A stretch of DNA of 64,000 bases from Paenibacillus phytohabitans (GTDB lineage Bacteria; Bacillota; Bacilli; Paenibacillales; Paenibacillaceae). The translations under genes and the position numbers were made by a program. Positions 50,759-60,551 of this stretch are shown piece by piece. The stretch is from assembly GCF_013141775.1 (NCBI RefSeq), contig NZ_WHOB01000041.1, positions 36,840 through 100,839 on the forward strand, given 5' to 3'. The notes below the pieces were generated by a model, which searched no databases, was not told the origin of the DNA, and worked only from the letters and a program-made list of their open reading frames with translations. Position 1 is the stretch's first letter. Every line of letters begins with the position of its first letter.

Positions 50759-51672
50759 TGCCGCTGCTTGAGGTTACGAATCTCCGCAAAAGCTTTGGCG
50801 GACATCCCTCCGTGGACGGCATCAGCTTCGGAGCCGAAGCTGGGCGTTGTGTCGCTTTGCTGGGACCCAATGGAGCAGGCAAAACCACCACACTGCGCAT
50901 GCTTGCCGGTCTTCTGCCGCCTACCGGAGGGAGCATCTCCTTTGGCGGCGATCCTCCCGGAACGGATTACCGCCGGCAGCTTGGTTATTTGCCGCAGTCT
51001 CCGGCTTTTTACAGCTGGATGAGCGGACTTGAATATATGATCTTTGCCGCCAAGCTTAGCGGCATGGCCGCCAAAGAAGCTGCGTCGGTGTCGGGCGCAG
51101 TGCTGGAGCGCGTGGGGCTTAGTTCCGCAGCGCGCCGCCGGATCGGCGGATATTCTGGCGGTATGAAGCAGCGCCTGGGGCTGGCCCAGGCCTTAGTGCA
51201 CCGCCCGCGCCTGCTGCTGCTTGACGAGCCTGTCTCCGCGCTTGATCCTATAGGGCGCCGGGAAGTGATGGAGCTGCTGCGGGACATCCGGGAAGAGACA
51301 ACTGTGATTTTCTCCACCCATGTACTGCATGATGCGGAAGAGATCTGCGATGACGTCATATTGATGAACCGGGGAGCTATAGCTGTGCAGGGGACCTTGG
51401 CCCGTCTCCGGGCAGAGTACAGTCTTCCGGTTATCAGAATAACCACAGCGAAGGAAGATAAGGCTGTCCGGTGGCTGGAGGAGCTTAGGCACAAAGCTTT
51501 TATGGAAGAAGCAAGTATTTCGGACGGCAGGGCAGTCTTTAACGTAAGCGATGTCGGGCTCGCGCGCCGGATGATTCTGCAGGAAGCGGCAGGGCTGGAT
51601 ATTCCGCTGCTGCAGTTTGAAGCAGGTTCATCAACGCTGGAGGACCTGTTTATGAAAGTGGTGGGAACATGA
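50758..51672 (+). CDS. yxlF: ABC transporter ATPase YxlF
   Basis: A 304-residue ATPase of the NatA/YxlF kind. Walker A GPNGAGKTT, Q-loop LGYLPQSPAFYSW, signature YSGGMKQRLGLAQAL, Walker B LLLLDEPVSALDP and switch STHVLHDAEE are all intact. It pairs with the permease that overlaps its end by four bases. Substrate unknown. The start is ATG 50758, overlapping the yxlE stop. Confidence 0.92.
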   Translation: MPLLEVTNLRKSFGGHPSVDGISFGAEAGRCVALLGPNGAGKTTTLRMLAGLLPPTGGSISFGGDPPGTDYRRQLGYLPQSPAFYSWMSGLEYMIFAAKLSGMAAKEAASVSGAVLERVGLSSAARRRIGGYSGGMKQRLGLAQALVHRPRLLLLDEPVSALDPIGRREVMELLRDIREETTVIFSTHVLHDAEEICDDVILMNRGAIAVQGTLARLRAEYSLPVIRITTAKEDKAVRWLEELRHKAFMEEASISDGRAVFNVSDVGLARRMILQEAAGLDIPLLQFEAGSSTLEDLFMKVVGT

Positions 51673-52436
51673 GCAAGCTCTGGACCCTGTATTACAGAGA
51701 GATGCTGGAGGCAGTGCGCAGCTATAAGCTGATCTGGATACCTGTAGTGTTTATTATTCTGGGCATCATGCAGCCGCTGGTCACCTTTTATATGGCTGAT
51801 ATACTGGCAGCCTCTTCAAATGTCCCTGCAGGATTTATGGACAGCTACGAGATGCCTGGGGCCGCTGCGGTAATGGCCCAGGCTCTGGGCCAATACGGAA
51901 CGATTGGCATCCTGATTCTGGTGCTGGGGACAATGAACAGCCTGGCCGGGGAGCGGAGCAGCGGGACAGCCGAGCTGCTGATGGCCAGACCTGTTTCACC
52001 GGTATCCATCGTTGTTGCCAAATGGGCGGCAAATTTCACAGTGCTGATAATTGCACTGGTACTGGGGGTTGCGGGAGCGGCTTATTATACAGTGCAGCTT
52101 ATGGGGGGCTTGGCCTGGGGCGCAGTTGCGGCGGCTTCCGGACTCTATGCACTTTGGCTGCTGTGTGCGGTGTCACTTACGCTGCTCTTCAGCGCCTGGC
52201 TGCGCGGACCTGCTGCTGCCGGGTTTGCTCTCCTGCTGGCTGCGGGCATGAGTCTCGCCCACAGCCTGCTGCCTTCCAGGACTGCCTGGTTGCCTGCAGC
52301 GCTTCCTGGAATGTCTGCCAGCGTGCTTGCAGAAGGCAGAGTAACCGGCGGGCCGATGATCTCAGCAGCGCTGTTAATCGTTGCTTGTATTGCCGGAGCC
52401 TCGCTGCTCGTTCGCAGGAATAAATTGCCGAATTGA
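51669..52436 (+). CDS. yxlG: ABC transporter permease YxlG
   Basis: A 255-residue ABC-2-type permease with six membrane segments. The first 20 residues are cytoplasmic (LWTLYYREMLEAVRSYK), and the GERSSGTAELLMARPVS loop is typical. It forms the exporter with YxlF. Last gene of the sigY operon; no clear terminator follows. Confidence 0.88.
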   Translation: MSKLWTLYYREMLEAVRSYKLIWIPVVFIILGIMQPLVTFYMADILAASSNVPAGFMDSYEMPGAAAVMAQALGQYGTIGILILVLGTMNSLAGERSSGTAELLMARPVSPVSIVVAKWAANFTVLIIALVLGVAGAAYYTVQLMGGLAWGAVAAASGLYALWLLCAVSLTLLFSAWLRGPAAAGFALLLAAGMSLAHSLLPSRTAWLPAALPGMSASVLAEGRVTGGPMISAALLIVACIAGASLLVRRNKLPN

Positions 52437-52593
52437 TAAAATTGCAATGGAATAGCACGTTTTCAAGAATTTTCAGAGTATTTTCTGCGAAAAATCATCG
52501 GACTACTCTCCTGCGGCTGGACAGCTCTATCTTTTTTTAGTAGACTGTTGAAACAAGCAGAACCATGATAGATTTTGGTCAGGAGGTAGGACG

Positions 52594-52977
52594 ATGCTGC
52601 GTTTAGGAGAGAAGATTGTCATTGTCGCGGACGCTTTTGAGCAGAGTCTTCCTATCGGAGACTACGGCTACCTAATTGCTTACGACCGCAATCCAGATAA
52701 TGCGTTTGATTATGTCATTCGTGTTCCCGAGGCCAATAGAAATTTCTATGTTACGGCGGAGGATATTGAGGCCGAAGAGCAATTGCTGGTACTAGAAGCT
52801 GAAAGAGCCACGCACGAAGCTTTGATAGATTATGCTCTATCGACGTACAACGAGAAGCTGTTCCATCATCTGATGAACGGTGAAGAAGTTGAGGCGGAAG
52901 AGATAGAGGCAACATCCAAGGAAAGTATGTCCCAAGCGGATTTCATCAAACAGGTGAATCTTCGCGCTTGGATTTAA
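52594..52977 (+). CDS. conserved hypothetical protein
   Basis: A 127-residue acidic soluble protein. The first half is beta-rich (LGEKIVIVADAFEQSLPIGDYGYLIAYDRN, then YVIRVPEANRNFYVTAEDI), like a small SH3-type barrel. The second half is helical and Glu-rich. I recognise no family. CAGGAGGTAGGACG precedes ATG 52594 and a terminator follows, so it is a stand-alone gene. Confidence 0.75.
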   Translation: MLRLGEKIVIVADAFEQSLPIGDYGYLIAYDRNPDNAFDYVIRVPEANRNFYVTAEDIEAEEQLLVLEAERATHEALIDYALSTYNEKLFHHLMNGEEVEAEEIEATSKESMSQADFIKQVNLRAWI

Positions 52978-52981
52978 GTAG

Positions 52982-53006
52982 AGCCGGCGAAAGCCGGCTT
53001 TTTGTT
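52982..53006 (+). terminator. terminator after the hypothetical gene
   Basis: AGCCGGC-GAAA-GCCGGCT followed by TTTTGTTTTG. Confidence 0.85.
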
Positions 53007-53040
53007 TTGTTATTAAGGAAATTATGATATTCCAGGAATA

Positions 53041-53099
53041 CCACTAATTCCGCTGAAGGTTAGCGTTACGGAAAAATCAAAGGGGGAAAATCCCACTGA
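53041..53099. repeat. repeat family A, one diverged unit (second locus)
   Basis: TCCGCTGAAGGTTAGCGTTA keeps the hairpin as CGCT/AGCG, followed by ATCAAAGGGGGAAAATCCC. Eight bases of a preceding unit (CCACTAAT) remain before it. Confidence 0.75.
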
Positions 53100-53114
53100 T
53101 TATCCTGTACGTTA

Positions 53115-53318
53115 TCCGTAGGAGCCAATGAGGGGCATTAGTGCACCTGATTTCCCCGTATGCGAGCCAAAGGAGCAAATGAGGAGCATAAGTGCCCCTG
53201 ATTTCCCCGGATGCGAGCCAAAGAAGCAAATGAGGAGCATTAGTGCCCTTGATTTCCCCGGATGCGAGCCAAAGAAGCAAATGAGGGGCATTAGTGCCCC
53301 TGATATCACCGCATGCGG
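53115..53318. repeat. repeat family B, four tandem 51-bp units (second locus)
   Basis: Four units like those at 12200, with the core GAGGGGCATTAGTGCCCCTG. Here the hairpin GGGGCA-TTAG-TGCCCC is perfect in unit 4. The linker to the A unit (CTGATT...ACGTT) resembles that of the first locus. Confidence 0.85.
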
Positions 53319-53686
53319 ACCCCATAAGCTCCGGCTTGATTCATCCATCAGGGGGGATTTGTCCTTTCTAAAGTCTGAACGTCATGCGGACTGTAGAGTT
53401 TTTAGTTCGCGGATCCATACTTTTTCAACTCCAATGTTCCCCGCAATCCCGCTATTCGCCACTCTGCTCTGCCCACACCGTTCCAGCACACCGTTCCCGC
53501 CTTAATCGCACCCACCGCCACCCGTCCTGCACGATCCTAATATCCCCAATCTCCGTTAATCAGGCTAAGCTCAAGTTTAGCTCACCTGTACCGATGATTT
53601 CTCTAACATAAGGCTCTAATAGGTTCCCTGTAATCACTCCATAAATTTCTTTCTACTTCATATATCTCCCTCAATCGACAAGCGCA
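53319..53686. other. intergenic region before gatC, nothing recognised
   Basis: About 370 bases between repeat B and the gatC promoter. Short frames occur but none has a ribosome site. No hairpin or RNA was identified. Confidence 0.4.
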
Positions 53687-53715
53687 TTGAATTGTAAGGC
53701 CGTCTACAATATAAT
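53687..53715 (+). promoter_or_regulatory. SigA-type promoter of gatCA
   Basis: TTGAAT (53687-53692), 17 bases, TATAAT (53710-53715), 51 bases before the gatC start. Confidence 0.75.
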
Positions 53716-53766
53716 TAAAAACGTTATCCGGGCGCTTTAGCCCTTTAAACAGGAGGGATATTCATT

Positions 53767-54054
53767 ATGAGCATCACCGTCAAAGATGTGCAGCATGTGG
53801 CCAAGCTGGCCCGACTGCAATTAAGCCCGGAAGAAGAGGCTACCTTCACCGAACAAATGAATGCTATTTTACAATATGCCGAGAAATTGAATGAGCTTGA
53901 CACGGAGAATGTAGAGCCGACCACACATGTGCTGCAGGTCAGCAATGTGATGCGTGACGATGTAGTCAAGGAGAGCCTGTCCCAGGAGGCAGCGCTGCTT
54001 AACGCACCGGAAGATGAAGACGGACATTTCAAAGTTCCCGCTGTTCTGGAATAA
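53767..54054 (+). CDS. gatC: glutamyl/aspartyl-tRNA amidotransferase subunit C
   Basis: The 95-residue subunit C of the GatCAB amidotransferase, which turns Glu-tRNA(Gln) and, where present, Asp-tRNA(Asn) into the correct aminoacyl-tRNA. It stabilises GatA-GatB. Typical stretches: KDVQHVAKLARLQLSPEEEATFTEQMNAIL and LDTENVEPTTHVL. ATG 53767 follows AGGAGGGATATTCATT. gatA follows after 25 bases. Confidence 0.96.
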   Translation: MSITVKDVQHVAKLARLQLSPEEEATFTEQMNAILQYAEKLNELDTENVEPTTHVLQVSNVMRDDVVKESLSQEAALLNAPEDEDGHFKVPAVLE

Positions 54055-54079
54055 CTAAAGCCTGAGAGGAGGAAGCAAG

Positions 54080-55537
54080 TTGAGCCTGTTTCAATATCGA
54101 TTACCTGAAGTACATAACATGCTGCACAGTAAAGCGGTCTCGGTCAGTGAACTGACGGAAGCGTCGCTTTCTGCCATTGCGGAGCATGACAGTAAGGTTC
54201 ATGCTTTTTTGACGCTGAATGAAGAGGGTGCCCGTGATCAAGCACGCGCACTAGACGATAAGCTGGCTTCCGGAGCCGCGCGCGGTCTGCTGTTCGGACT
54301 TCCTGCCGGAATCAAGGATAATATTGTCACCAAAGGTCTGCGCACCACCTGTGCCAGCCAGTTCCTGACCAATTTCCAGCCGGTTTACGATGCCACAGTA
54401 GTTTCCAAGCTGCGCCAGGCCGATGCCGTAACGATCGGCAAGCTGAACATGGACGAGTTCGCCATGGGCGGCTCGAATGAGAATTCCAGCTTCGGCGCTG
54501 TGCGTAATCCATGGGATTTGGAGCGTGTTCCCGGCGGGTCGAGCGGTGGTTCGGCAGCGGCGGTTGCGGCCGGAGAAGTGTTCTTCACCCTCGGCTCCGA
54601 CACCGGTGGCTCGATCCGCCAGCCGGCTTCCTACTGCGGAGTGGTCGGCCTTAAGCCAACGTACGGACTAGTGTCGCGTTACGGTCTGGTGGCATTTGCT
54701 TCCTCGCTGGATCAGATTGGCCCGATTACCCGCACCGTTGAGGATTCCGCATATGTACTGCAGGCTATTGCAGGCTATGACGCCCAGGATTCCACCTCGG
54801 CCAAGGTCAGCATTCCGGATTACCTGAGCTCGCTGACCGGCGATATCTCCGGTTTGCGTATTGCAGTGCCGAAGGAATACATCGGCGAAGGCGTAGATGC
54901 ATCGGTCCGCGAATCTGTGCTGTCAGCGCTTAAAGTACTTGAAGGTCTTGGCGCCGTGTGGGAAGAAGTTTCTCTCCCGCATACTGAATACGCCGTAGCC
55001 GCTTATTATCTGCTCTCCTCTTCAGAGGCTTCCTCCAACCTGGCCCGTTTTGACGGCGTCCGCTATGGGGTTCGTGTAGACAATGGCGGCGGTTTGCTTG
55101 ACCTGTACCATAACTCCCGTAGCCAAGGCTTCGGACCTGAAGTCAAGCGGCGGATTATGCTCGGTACCTATGCACTGAGCTCCGGATATTATGATGCTTA
55201 TTATTTGAAGGCGCAGAAGGTGCGCACGTTGATTAAGCAGGATTTTGATGAAGTGTTCAAGAAATATGATGTCGTTATCGGTCCGACTGCGCCAACCACA
55301 GCCTTTAAGCTGGGCTCGCAGACCGAAGATCCGCTGACGATGTACCTGAATGATATCCTGACCATTCCTGTCAGTCTGGCTGGTATTCCTGCAATCAGCA
55401 TTCCTTGCGGCTTCGCGGAAGGCCTGCCTGTCGGCCTGCAGATTATCGGCAAGGAGTTTGACGAGAGTACGGTACTGCGCGTTGCGCATGCCTTTGAACA
55501 GCATACAGAGCATCACAAGGCCCGTCCGCAAATGTAG
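54080..55537 (+). CDS. gatA: glutamyl/aspartyl-tRNA amidotransferase subunit A
   Basis: The 485-residue amidase subunit that releases ammonia from glutamine. The Lys-Ser-Ser catalytic set is complete: AGIKDNI (Lys), [15 protein letters not shown] and [14 protein letters not shown] (Ser residues). The full-length family pattern is present to [28 protein letters not shown] 54080 follows GAGAGGAGGAAGCAAG. Unusually, 304 bases containing a dispersed repeat separate it from gatB. Confidence 0.96.
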   Translation: MSLFQYRLPEVHNMLHSKAVSVSELTEASLSAIAEHDSKVHAFLTLNEEGARDQARALDDKLASGAARGLLFGLPAGIKDNIVTKGLRTTCASQFLTNFQPVYDATVVSKLRQADAVTIGKLNMDEFAMGGSNENSSFGAVRNPWDLERVPGGSSGGSAAAVAAGEVFFTLGSDTGGSIRQPASYCGVVGLKPTYGLVSRYGLVAFASSLDQIGPITRTVEDSAYVLQAIAGYDAQDSTSAKVSIPDYLSSLTGDISGLRIAVPKEYIGEGVDASVRESVLSALKVLEGLGAVWEEVSLPHTEYAVAAYYLLSSSEASSNLARFDGVRYGVRVDNGGGLLDLYHNSRSQGFGPEVKRRIMLGTYALSSGYYDAYYLKAQKVRTLIKQDFDEVFKKYDVVIGPTAPTTAFKLGSQTEDPLTMYLNDILTIPVSLAGIPAISIPCGFAEGLPVGLQIIGKEFDESTVLRVAHAFEQHTEHHKARPQM

Positions 55538-55573
55538 CTTTTATATTAAGATGCACTTAAGTTTTGAACTTGA

Positions 55574-55675
55574 AGCTTCATCGTCACTGCGGTGAACATT
55601 TGGACTTCCGGCCGCTGCCCGTCAACAGATTTCTTCATCTAATCCGCTATACGCGGTTGAAATCCATTGACTGCT
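55574..55675 (+). repeat. dispersed repeat family D, copy 2
   Basis: CGTCACTGCGGTGAACATTT, then GGACTTCCGGCCGCTG, CAGATTTCTTC, and a CCGC-tatac-GCGG hairpin. It matches 15842-15940. It lies in the gatA-gatB gap. Confidence 0.75.
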
Positions 55676-55793
55676 GATGCTGTAGATAGCGAGCTTTCCT
55701 GCGGATAGCTTTCAGGCGGTCGCTACCGCTCCTACAGTTCCAAATTTCCCCTCCGCTTCTTTTGCTTTTTGTTTATTTCTTTAGTGCTTCTTA

Positions 55794-55799
55794 TATAAT
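55794..55799 (+). promoter_or_regulatory. possible separate -10 element for gatB
   Basis: A perfect TATAAT 43 bases before gatB. The -35 region is T-rich without a clear TTGACA (TTGTTT at 19 bases). It would let gatB be expressed despite the repeat insertion. Confidence 0.35.
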
Positions 55800-55841
55800 T
55801 TGAGTATATGCTCACAAAACTTTTAAGGGATGAGATTATCT

Positions 55842-57275
55842 ATGTCTAAATATGAAACGGTCATCGGGCTTGAAGTTCATGTGGAGCTTCATACCAAGTC
55901 CAAAATCTTCTGCGGCTGCTCCACAGAATTCGGCGCTCCGCCCAATACACATACCTGCCCGGTCTGTCTCGGCCACCCCGGCGTATTGCCGGTTCTTAAC
56001 CGCCAGGCCGTAGAGTACGCGATGAAAGCCGCAATGGCGCTTAACTGTACGATCGGCGATGTCAGCAAATTCGACCGCAAGAACTATTTTTACCCCGATT
56101 CGCCAAAAGCGTACCAGATTTCGCAATATGACCAGCCTATCGGCCTGAACGGCTGGATTGATATTGAAGTGAACGGAGAGACCAAACGGATCGGTATCAC
56201 CCGTCTTCATCTGGAGGAAGATGCGGGCAAGCTGACTCATGTGGACGGCGGCTTTGCTTCACTGGTTGACTTCAACCGGGTGGGGACTCCGCTTATTGAG
56301 ATTGTCTCTGAGCCCGATCTGCGTTCACCGGAGGAGGCGCGCGCCTATCTGGAGAAGATCCGCGCCATTATGCAGTATTGCGATGTATCCGATGTGAAGA
56401 TGGAAGAGGGTTCGATGCGCTGTGATGCCAATATCAGCCTGCGGCCGGAAGGCCAGGAGGAATTCGGCATCCGGGCAGAGCTGAAGAACATGAACTCCTT
56501 CCGCGGCGTACTCCGTGGTTTGGAGTATGAGCAGTTCCGTCAAGGCGAGATTCTGGACGACGGGGGGATCGTTGTCCAGGAGACTCGCCGCTGGGATGAA
56601 GCTGGAGGCAAGACCTTGTCTATGCGCGGTAAGGAAGAGGCGCATGACTACCGTTATTTCCCGGACCCGGATCTTATCGTGCTGCATATTAGCGAGTCTT
56701 GGAAGGAACAGATCCGCGCAACCATTCCTGAGCTTCCGGATGCGCGGCAGGCCCGTTACAGTGAAGAATTTGGTCTGACTGCCTATGATGCCGGAGTCCT
56801 TACTTCATCCAAGCCGCTCGCTGATTTCTTCGAGGGCAGTCTGGCCTACACACAGGATGCCAAGGCTGTCGCCAACTGGATGATGGGAGACCTGCTGGGA
56901 TACTTGAACAGCAATAATCTGGAATTATCCCAGGTGAAGATTACGCCGCAGGGGCTGGGTGAGATGATCGGCCTGATCGCAGGCGGAACCATCAGCAGCA
57001 AAATTGCCAAGACCGTCTTCAAAGAAATGCTGGAGAGCGGTAAGCTGCCGGCAGTTATTGTTGAAGAGCAGGGGCTGGTCCAGATCAGTGATGAAGGGGC
57101 GATCAAAAAAATTGTCCAGGATGTGGTCGCTGCCAATCCGCAATCTGTAGAAGATTACAAGGCCGGCAAGAAACAAGCGATCGGCTTCCTCGTAGGACAA
57201 GTTATGAAAGAAAGCAAAGGAAAAGCAAACCCGGGTCTGGTTAACACACTGCTCGCTGACGTATTGAACAGCTAG
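55842..57275 (+). CDS. gatB: glutamyl/aspartyl-tRNA amidotransferase subunit B
   Basis: The 477-residue kinase/tRNA-binding subunit of GatCAB. Start [20 protein letters not shown], zinc-site region FCGCSTEFG...CPVCLGHPG, the [18 protein letters not shown] block, and the C-terminal tail domain (YQEY-like, ending [16 protein letters not shown]) are all present. ATG 55842 was chosen over an ATG 12 bases earlier that abuts the AAGGGATGAG ribosome site. Confidence 0.96.
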   Translation: MSKYETVIGLEVHVELHTKSKIFCGCSTEFGAPPNTHTCPVCLGHPGVLPVLNRQAVEYAMKAAMALNCTIGDVSKFDRKNYFYPDSPKAYQISQYDQPIGLNGWIDIEVNGETKRIGITRLHLEEDAGKLTHVDGGFASLVDFNRVGTPLIEIVSEPDLRSPEEARAYLEKIRAIMQYCDVSDVKMEEGSMRCDANISLRPEGQEEFGIRAELKNMNSFRGVLRGLEYEQFRQGEILDDGGIVVQETRRWDEAGGKTLSMRGKEEAHDYRYFPDPDLIVLHISESWKEQIRATIPELPDARQARYSEEFGLTAYDAGVLTSSKPLADFFEGSLAYTQDAKAVANWMMGDLLGYLNSNNLELSQVKITPQGLGEMIGLIAGGTISSKIAKTVFKEMLESGKLPAVIVEEQGLVQISDEGAIKKIVQDVVAANPQSVEDYKAGKKQAIGFLVGQVMKESKGKANPGLVNTLLADVLNS

Positions 57276-57378
57276 GGGCTGCTTTTGGCTAATAGATTGG
57301 GTAATAAGTCATAGAATCATGAGCACTGGGCTTGTCGGCAACGGCAGGCCCTCTGCAGTATATAAGGGGACTGTACGG

Positions 57379-57852
57379 ATGGATACAATTGTGAAGCTGA
57401 ATCTGCAGGATGAGATAACGCTGGATGAGCTCTGGAGTCTTCAGCATAAGGCGTACCGCCTGGAAGCGGAGATCATAGGGTTCCGTGATATCCCGCCGCT
57501 GCTGGAGACCAGAGACATGCTGAGCCGGGTTAAAGAGGACTTCTACGGCTGTCTCGACGACAATGAGGAGCTCATGGGGGCTGTTGCAGTAATGGAGGAG
57601 GCTCCCGGTAAGCTGACCGTTACACGCATGATGGTAAGTCCGGATCATTTTCGCCAAGGGGTGGCGGGCAGAATGTTAGAATTTATCTTTGCCCGTTATG
57701 CGGAAATGGAACAGTTTATCGTATCCACGGGGAAGCTGAATGTTCCGGCAGTAACGCTCTACACCAAACACGGGTTTATTCCTGCAGGTGTTGAAGAGGT
57801 AGCTCCGGGTGTGGAGCTGATAGAGTTTCACAAGAGCGGCAAGATTGAATGA
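57379..57852 (+). CDS. GNAT family N-acetyltransferase
   Basis: A 157-residue acetyltransferase. The acetyl-CoA site lies in VTRMMVSPDHFRQGVAGRMLEFIFARYAE, followed by GKLNVPAVTLYTKHGFIPAG. Acceptor unknown. ATG 57379 follows AAGGGGACTGTACGG; the frame is open upstream but lacks a site there. The next gene starts 37 bases after its end behind a strong ribosome site, so both may be co-transcribed. Confidence 0.87.
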   Translation: MDTIVKLNLQDEITLDELWSLQHKAYRLEAEIIGFRDIPPLLETRDMLSRVKEDFYGCLDDNEELMGAVAVMEEAPGKLTVTRMMVSPDHFRQGVAGRMLEFIFARYAEMEQFIVSTGKLNVPAVTLYTKHGFIPAGVEEVAPGVELIEFHKSGKIE

Positions 57853-57889
57853 CAAGCGAAGCAAACGTTCTGAAAGGAGGAGTGCCGAG

Positions 57890-59815
57890 ATGAATTCAGG
57901 TCAACATGATCATGAGAATAATCCCGTGCAGGATGAAGAGAAGGAAGCTGCTTTGCAGGAAGCTGAAGCTGGCGGAGAACCTAAGGCCCCTTATATCCCT
58001 CCCCGCCAAAAGCGGCGTCCCCGCAAACGCAAATTTATAGCCGGCCTGCTGGCTGCAGTTATTCCCGGCACGGGACATCTGTATCTCGGGCTGCTCCGTA
58101 AAGGGATTTCGTTTATCTTTCTTATTCTGCTGGATATTGTGGCTCTGCTGTATTTCTCATCCATCGGGATGCAGATCAATGTACCGCTGCTAATTTTGCT
58201 GGCGCTCCTGATCCCGGCGTTGTACTTCTATAATGTGTTCGATGTGCTCCAGTCTGCAGACCGGATATTGCGGTTCCCTGAAGAGCATGACCCTGAACTA
58301 TCGGATATGAAGGATTCTGCGAAGAATGCAGGGCGCCGGGTGAGAATCAGCGAGCCGGGGGTTTCCTTTGGTCTGCTGCTGCTCATTGGCGGGGCGCTGC
58401 TCTTCCTCTTCCGCCAGAAGCCGCCCTGGCTTCAAGTGTTCATTGAGAACTCCGCAGGTGCAACCGTAGCGGTTCTGCTGATGATTCTGGGCCTGCTTCT
58501 GGGTGTACGGGAGATAGCTAAGGACTCGGGTGCACGTCTGAGCAAGGAACGGCGGAGCCGGCGTGTGGGCAGATATACTGCATCCGCAGTGCTGATTAGT
58601 GTCGGAGTTCTGTTGCTCATGGATTGGCGTGACGGAACTGATTATATGATGCTGCTGCTGAAATGGTGGCCTGTTATTCCGGTATTATGGGGAGTGGAGT
58701 ATCTGCTGATCCACTTCTTTTCCCGCCGCCGCAGCCAGAACGTCACTACTGCCAGAGCCCGTATGGACCTGCGCGGACTGTTCTCGGCCATCCTTCTCTC
58801 GGCATGCGTATTTATCGTAACGGAGCAGGAGCATTATCTGCATCTGTGGAACCGGGTCAGTCTTAATTTGACTGTAGCGGCAGTTGATTATGGAGAAGCT
58901 GAAGGAAGCCGTTATGAGAAGGCTCCGCTTATTGTTCCAGTTGAACTGAATACGTCCGGAATCAATATTGATGCGATTAACGGGGATATTCTGATCCACC
59001 GGGCTGCTGTGGAGGATATTGAGATTACAGCAACAGTCTGGGTGGATCAGCTGGACGGGGTACTTGCCGAATCCATAGCGGATCAGTCTTTTGTCGATGT
59101 GACAGAAGACACGACGATCAAGATCACTCCCCAGGGGAAGGCGTACGGTGAATCCGGCAAACGCCAGCCGCGGATAGATCTGGACATTTCCCTGCCCGAG
59201 GACCGCCGGTTTGATCTGGGGGTCCGCACGATGAACGGTGGTATTACTCTGCAGAACGTGGAGGCTATTTCAGATATTTCTCTGGAGACAGGGAACGGGG
59301 AGCTTATCCTGCACCGTATTTACGGCAATGTAAAAGGTAAAACCCTCAATGGCGCAGTACGCGCCAGAAACGTACAGGGGAGTGTTGAACTGACTACGAG
59401 CGGTGGTGATATGGGGGCCTGGGAGGTTAGCGGGGCTCTGAAGCTGTCATCGGCAGTCGGTAATATATCGGCAACGGATAGTGGAGATGCACTGGATCTG
59501 TCCACGAAGAACGGCAATGTGGAGGTAGCCGGAGCCAGATCGAAGCTGCACGCCGAATCTTTGAATGGCAGAATCAACATTCGTTCGAACGACTTCGGCG
59601 GAGACTGGGATATCTACAGTGCTGTCGGAGATATCGATCTCTACTTGCCGCTTACGGGGAATTATAAGGTGGAGGGCTCAAGCGGGTACGGGGATATTGT
59701 AACGGACCTGCCGGGACTTGTAATCGACAAAAAAAACCTCTCCGGCCAGATCGGAACGGGTGAGTTCAAGCTTCGTGTGGATGGAAATAGCAATTTAAAT
59801 GTGAGCAAATATTGA
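57890..59815 (+). CDS. membrane protein with LiaF-like segments and DUF4097 beta-repeat domain
   Basis: A 641-residue protein. A charged N-terminus (PPRQKRRPRKRKF), a TM2-like pair (GLLAAVIPGTGHLYLGLLRKGISFIFLILL, then LLILLALLIPALYF), two further membrane pairs (about residues 160-220 and 235-280) and a single helix near 310. An outer C-terminal domain (about 350-641) of repeated beta motifs follows (INGDILIHRA, NGGITLQNVEAI, LNGAVRARNVQGS, AVGNISATDSGD), as in DUF4097/YvlB proteins. Such proteins belong to envelope-stress circuits (LiaF-type); role here is inferred. ATG 57890 follows AAAGGAGGAGTGC. Confidence 0.8.
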   Translation: MNSGQHDHENNPVQDEEKEAALQEAEAGGEPKAPYIPPRQKRRPRKRKFIAGLLAAVIPGTGHLYLGLLRKGISFIFLILLDIVALLYFSSIGMQINVPLLILLALLIPALYFYNVFDVLQSADRILRFPEEHDPELSDMKDSAKNAGRRVRISEPGVSFGLLLLIGGALLFLFRQKPPWLQVFIENSAGATVAVLLMILGLLLGVREIAKDSGARLSKERRSRRVGRYTASAVLISVGVLLLMDWRDGTDYMMLLLKWWPVIPVLWGVEYLLIHFFSRRRSQNVTTARARMDLRGLFSAILLSACVFIVTEQEHYLHLWNRVSLNLTVAAVDYGEAEGSRYEKAPLIVPVELNTSGINIDAINGDILIHRAAVEDIEITATVWVDQLDGVLAESIADQSFVDVTEDTTIKITPQGKAYGESGKRQPRIDLDISLPEDRRFDLGVRTMNGGITLQNVEAISDISLETGNGELILHRIYGNVKGKTLNGAVRARNVQGSVELTTSGGDMGAWEVSGALKLSSAVGNISATDSGDALDLSTKNGNVEVAGARSKLHAESLNGRINIRSNDFGGDWDIYSAVGDIDLYLPLTGNYKVEGSSGYGDIVTDLPGLVIDKKNLSGQIGTGEFKLRVDGNSNLNVSKY

Positions 59816-59827
59816 AATAAGTAATTT

Positions 59828-59841
59828 TTATTATATAATAA
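59828..59841. promoter_or_regulatory. AT-rich palindrome upstream of perR
   Basis: TTATTATATAATAA is a perfect palindrome, followed by ATGAATATAATG. It resembles but does not fit the PerR box TTATAATNATTATAA, so assignment is weak. Confidence 0.3.
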
Positions 59842-59863
59842 TGAATATAATGTAAGGACTTCG

Positions 59864-59893
59864 TTGACAACATTGAAAGCCCGGTCTTACAAT
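59864..59893 (+). promoter_or_regulatory. SigA promoter of perR
   Basis: TTGACA (59864-59869), 18 bases, TACAAT (59888-59893), about 48 bases before the start codon. Confidence 0.75.
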
Positions 59894-59940
59894 TACATTA
59901 GAGTTATTATTAAGTTGTATAATTAAAGGCGGTGGCATGG

Positions 59941-60372
59941 ATGGGTAGTGGCGTACAGCATGCATTGGAGCAACTGAAGACAACCGGTGTCCGTATTACG
60001 CCTCAGCGTCATGCGATTCTTACGTATCTGATGGAAGCGATGAATCATCCTACGGCAGACGATATTTACCGAGCGCTTGAGCCTCAGTTTCCCAGTATGA
60101 GTGTGGCAACGGTGTATAACAATCTTAAGATGTTTATAGAAGCGGGTATGGTCCGCGAGCTGACCTACGGTGATAATTCCAGCCGTTTCGATGCCAATGT
60201 GTCTGATCATTATCATGTCATCTGCCAGGAATGCGGTAAGATTGAGGATTTCAGCTATTCTTCTCTCCATGAGGTAGAGGAGCGTGCCGAATTGGCTACA
60301 GGCTTTAAGATTCATGGATTACGTATGGAACTGTATGGTGTTTGCAAATGCTGCAACGAGAAGCAGCACTAA
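59941..60372 (+). CDS. perR: peroxide-responsive repressor PerR (Fur family)
   Basis: A 143-residue Fur-family repressor that senses peroxide by metal-catalysed oxidation of His. The winged helix (VRITPQRHAILTYLMEAMNHPTADDIY) is followed by the regulatory metal ligands in SSRFDANVSDHYHVICQECGKIEDF (His-x-His and two Asp) and the structural zinc Cys pairs CQEC and CKCC. PerR rather than Fur is supported by these ligands and by the ygzB and ygxA genes nearby, as in B. subtilis. ATG 59941 was chosen; a GTG nine bases earlier sits on the ribosome site. Confidence 0.92.
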   Translation: MGSGVQHALEQLKTTGVRITPQRHAILTYLMEAMNHPTADDIYRALEPQFPSMSVATVYNNLKMFIEAGMVRELTYGDNSSRFDANVSDHYHVICQECGKIEDFSYSSLHEVEERAELATGFKIHGLRMELYGVCKCCNEKQH

Positions 60373-60387
60373 GATATGGAATTGCAG

Positions 60388-60426
60388 GCGTGTAGAATCC
60401 GAATGCGGATTTTACACGCTTTTTTC
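60388..60426 (+). terminator. terminator of perR
   Basis: GCGTGTAGAATCC pairs with GGATTTTACACGC around GAATGC; TTTTTT follows. Confidence 0.85.
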
Positions 60427-60551
60427 TATGGAGCTGTTACAAAAATACAAAGCTTCCAGCAGTTTGGCGCAACCAATAGGGCCGCGATGTCGTATACTTA
60501 ACAGAAGTGCTATCTGATTATAAATTTATCATACTGTTTGGAGGATATATT

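Noticed and set aside
53077..53505. Repeat-encoded peptides near gatC
   Set aside because: Same explanation as for the first 51-bp array; these frames run through repeat family B.
59821..59930. PerR box controlling perR
   Set aside because: AT-rich palindromes are present but none fits TTATAATNATTATAA well enough (best about 11 of 15).
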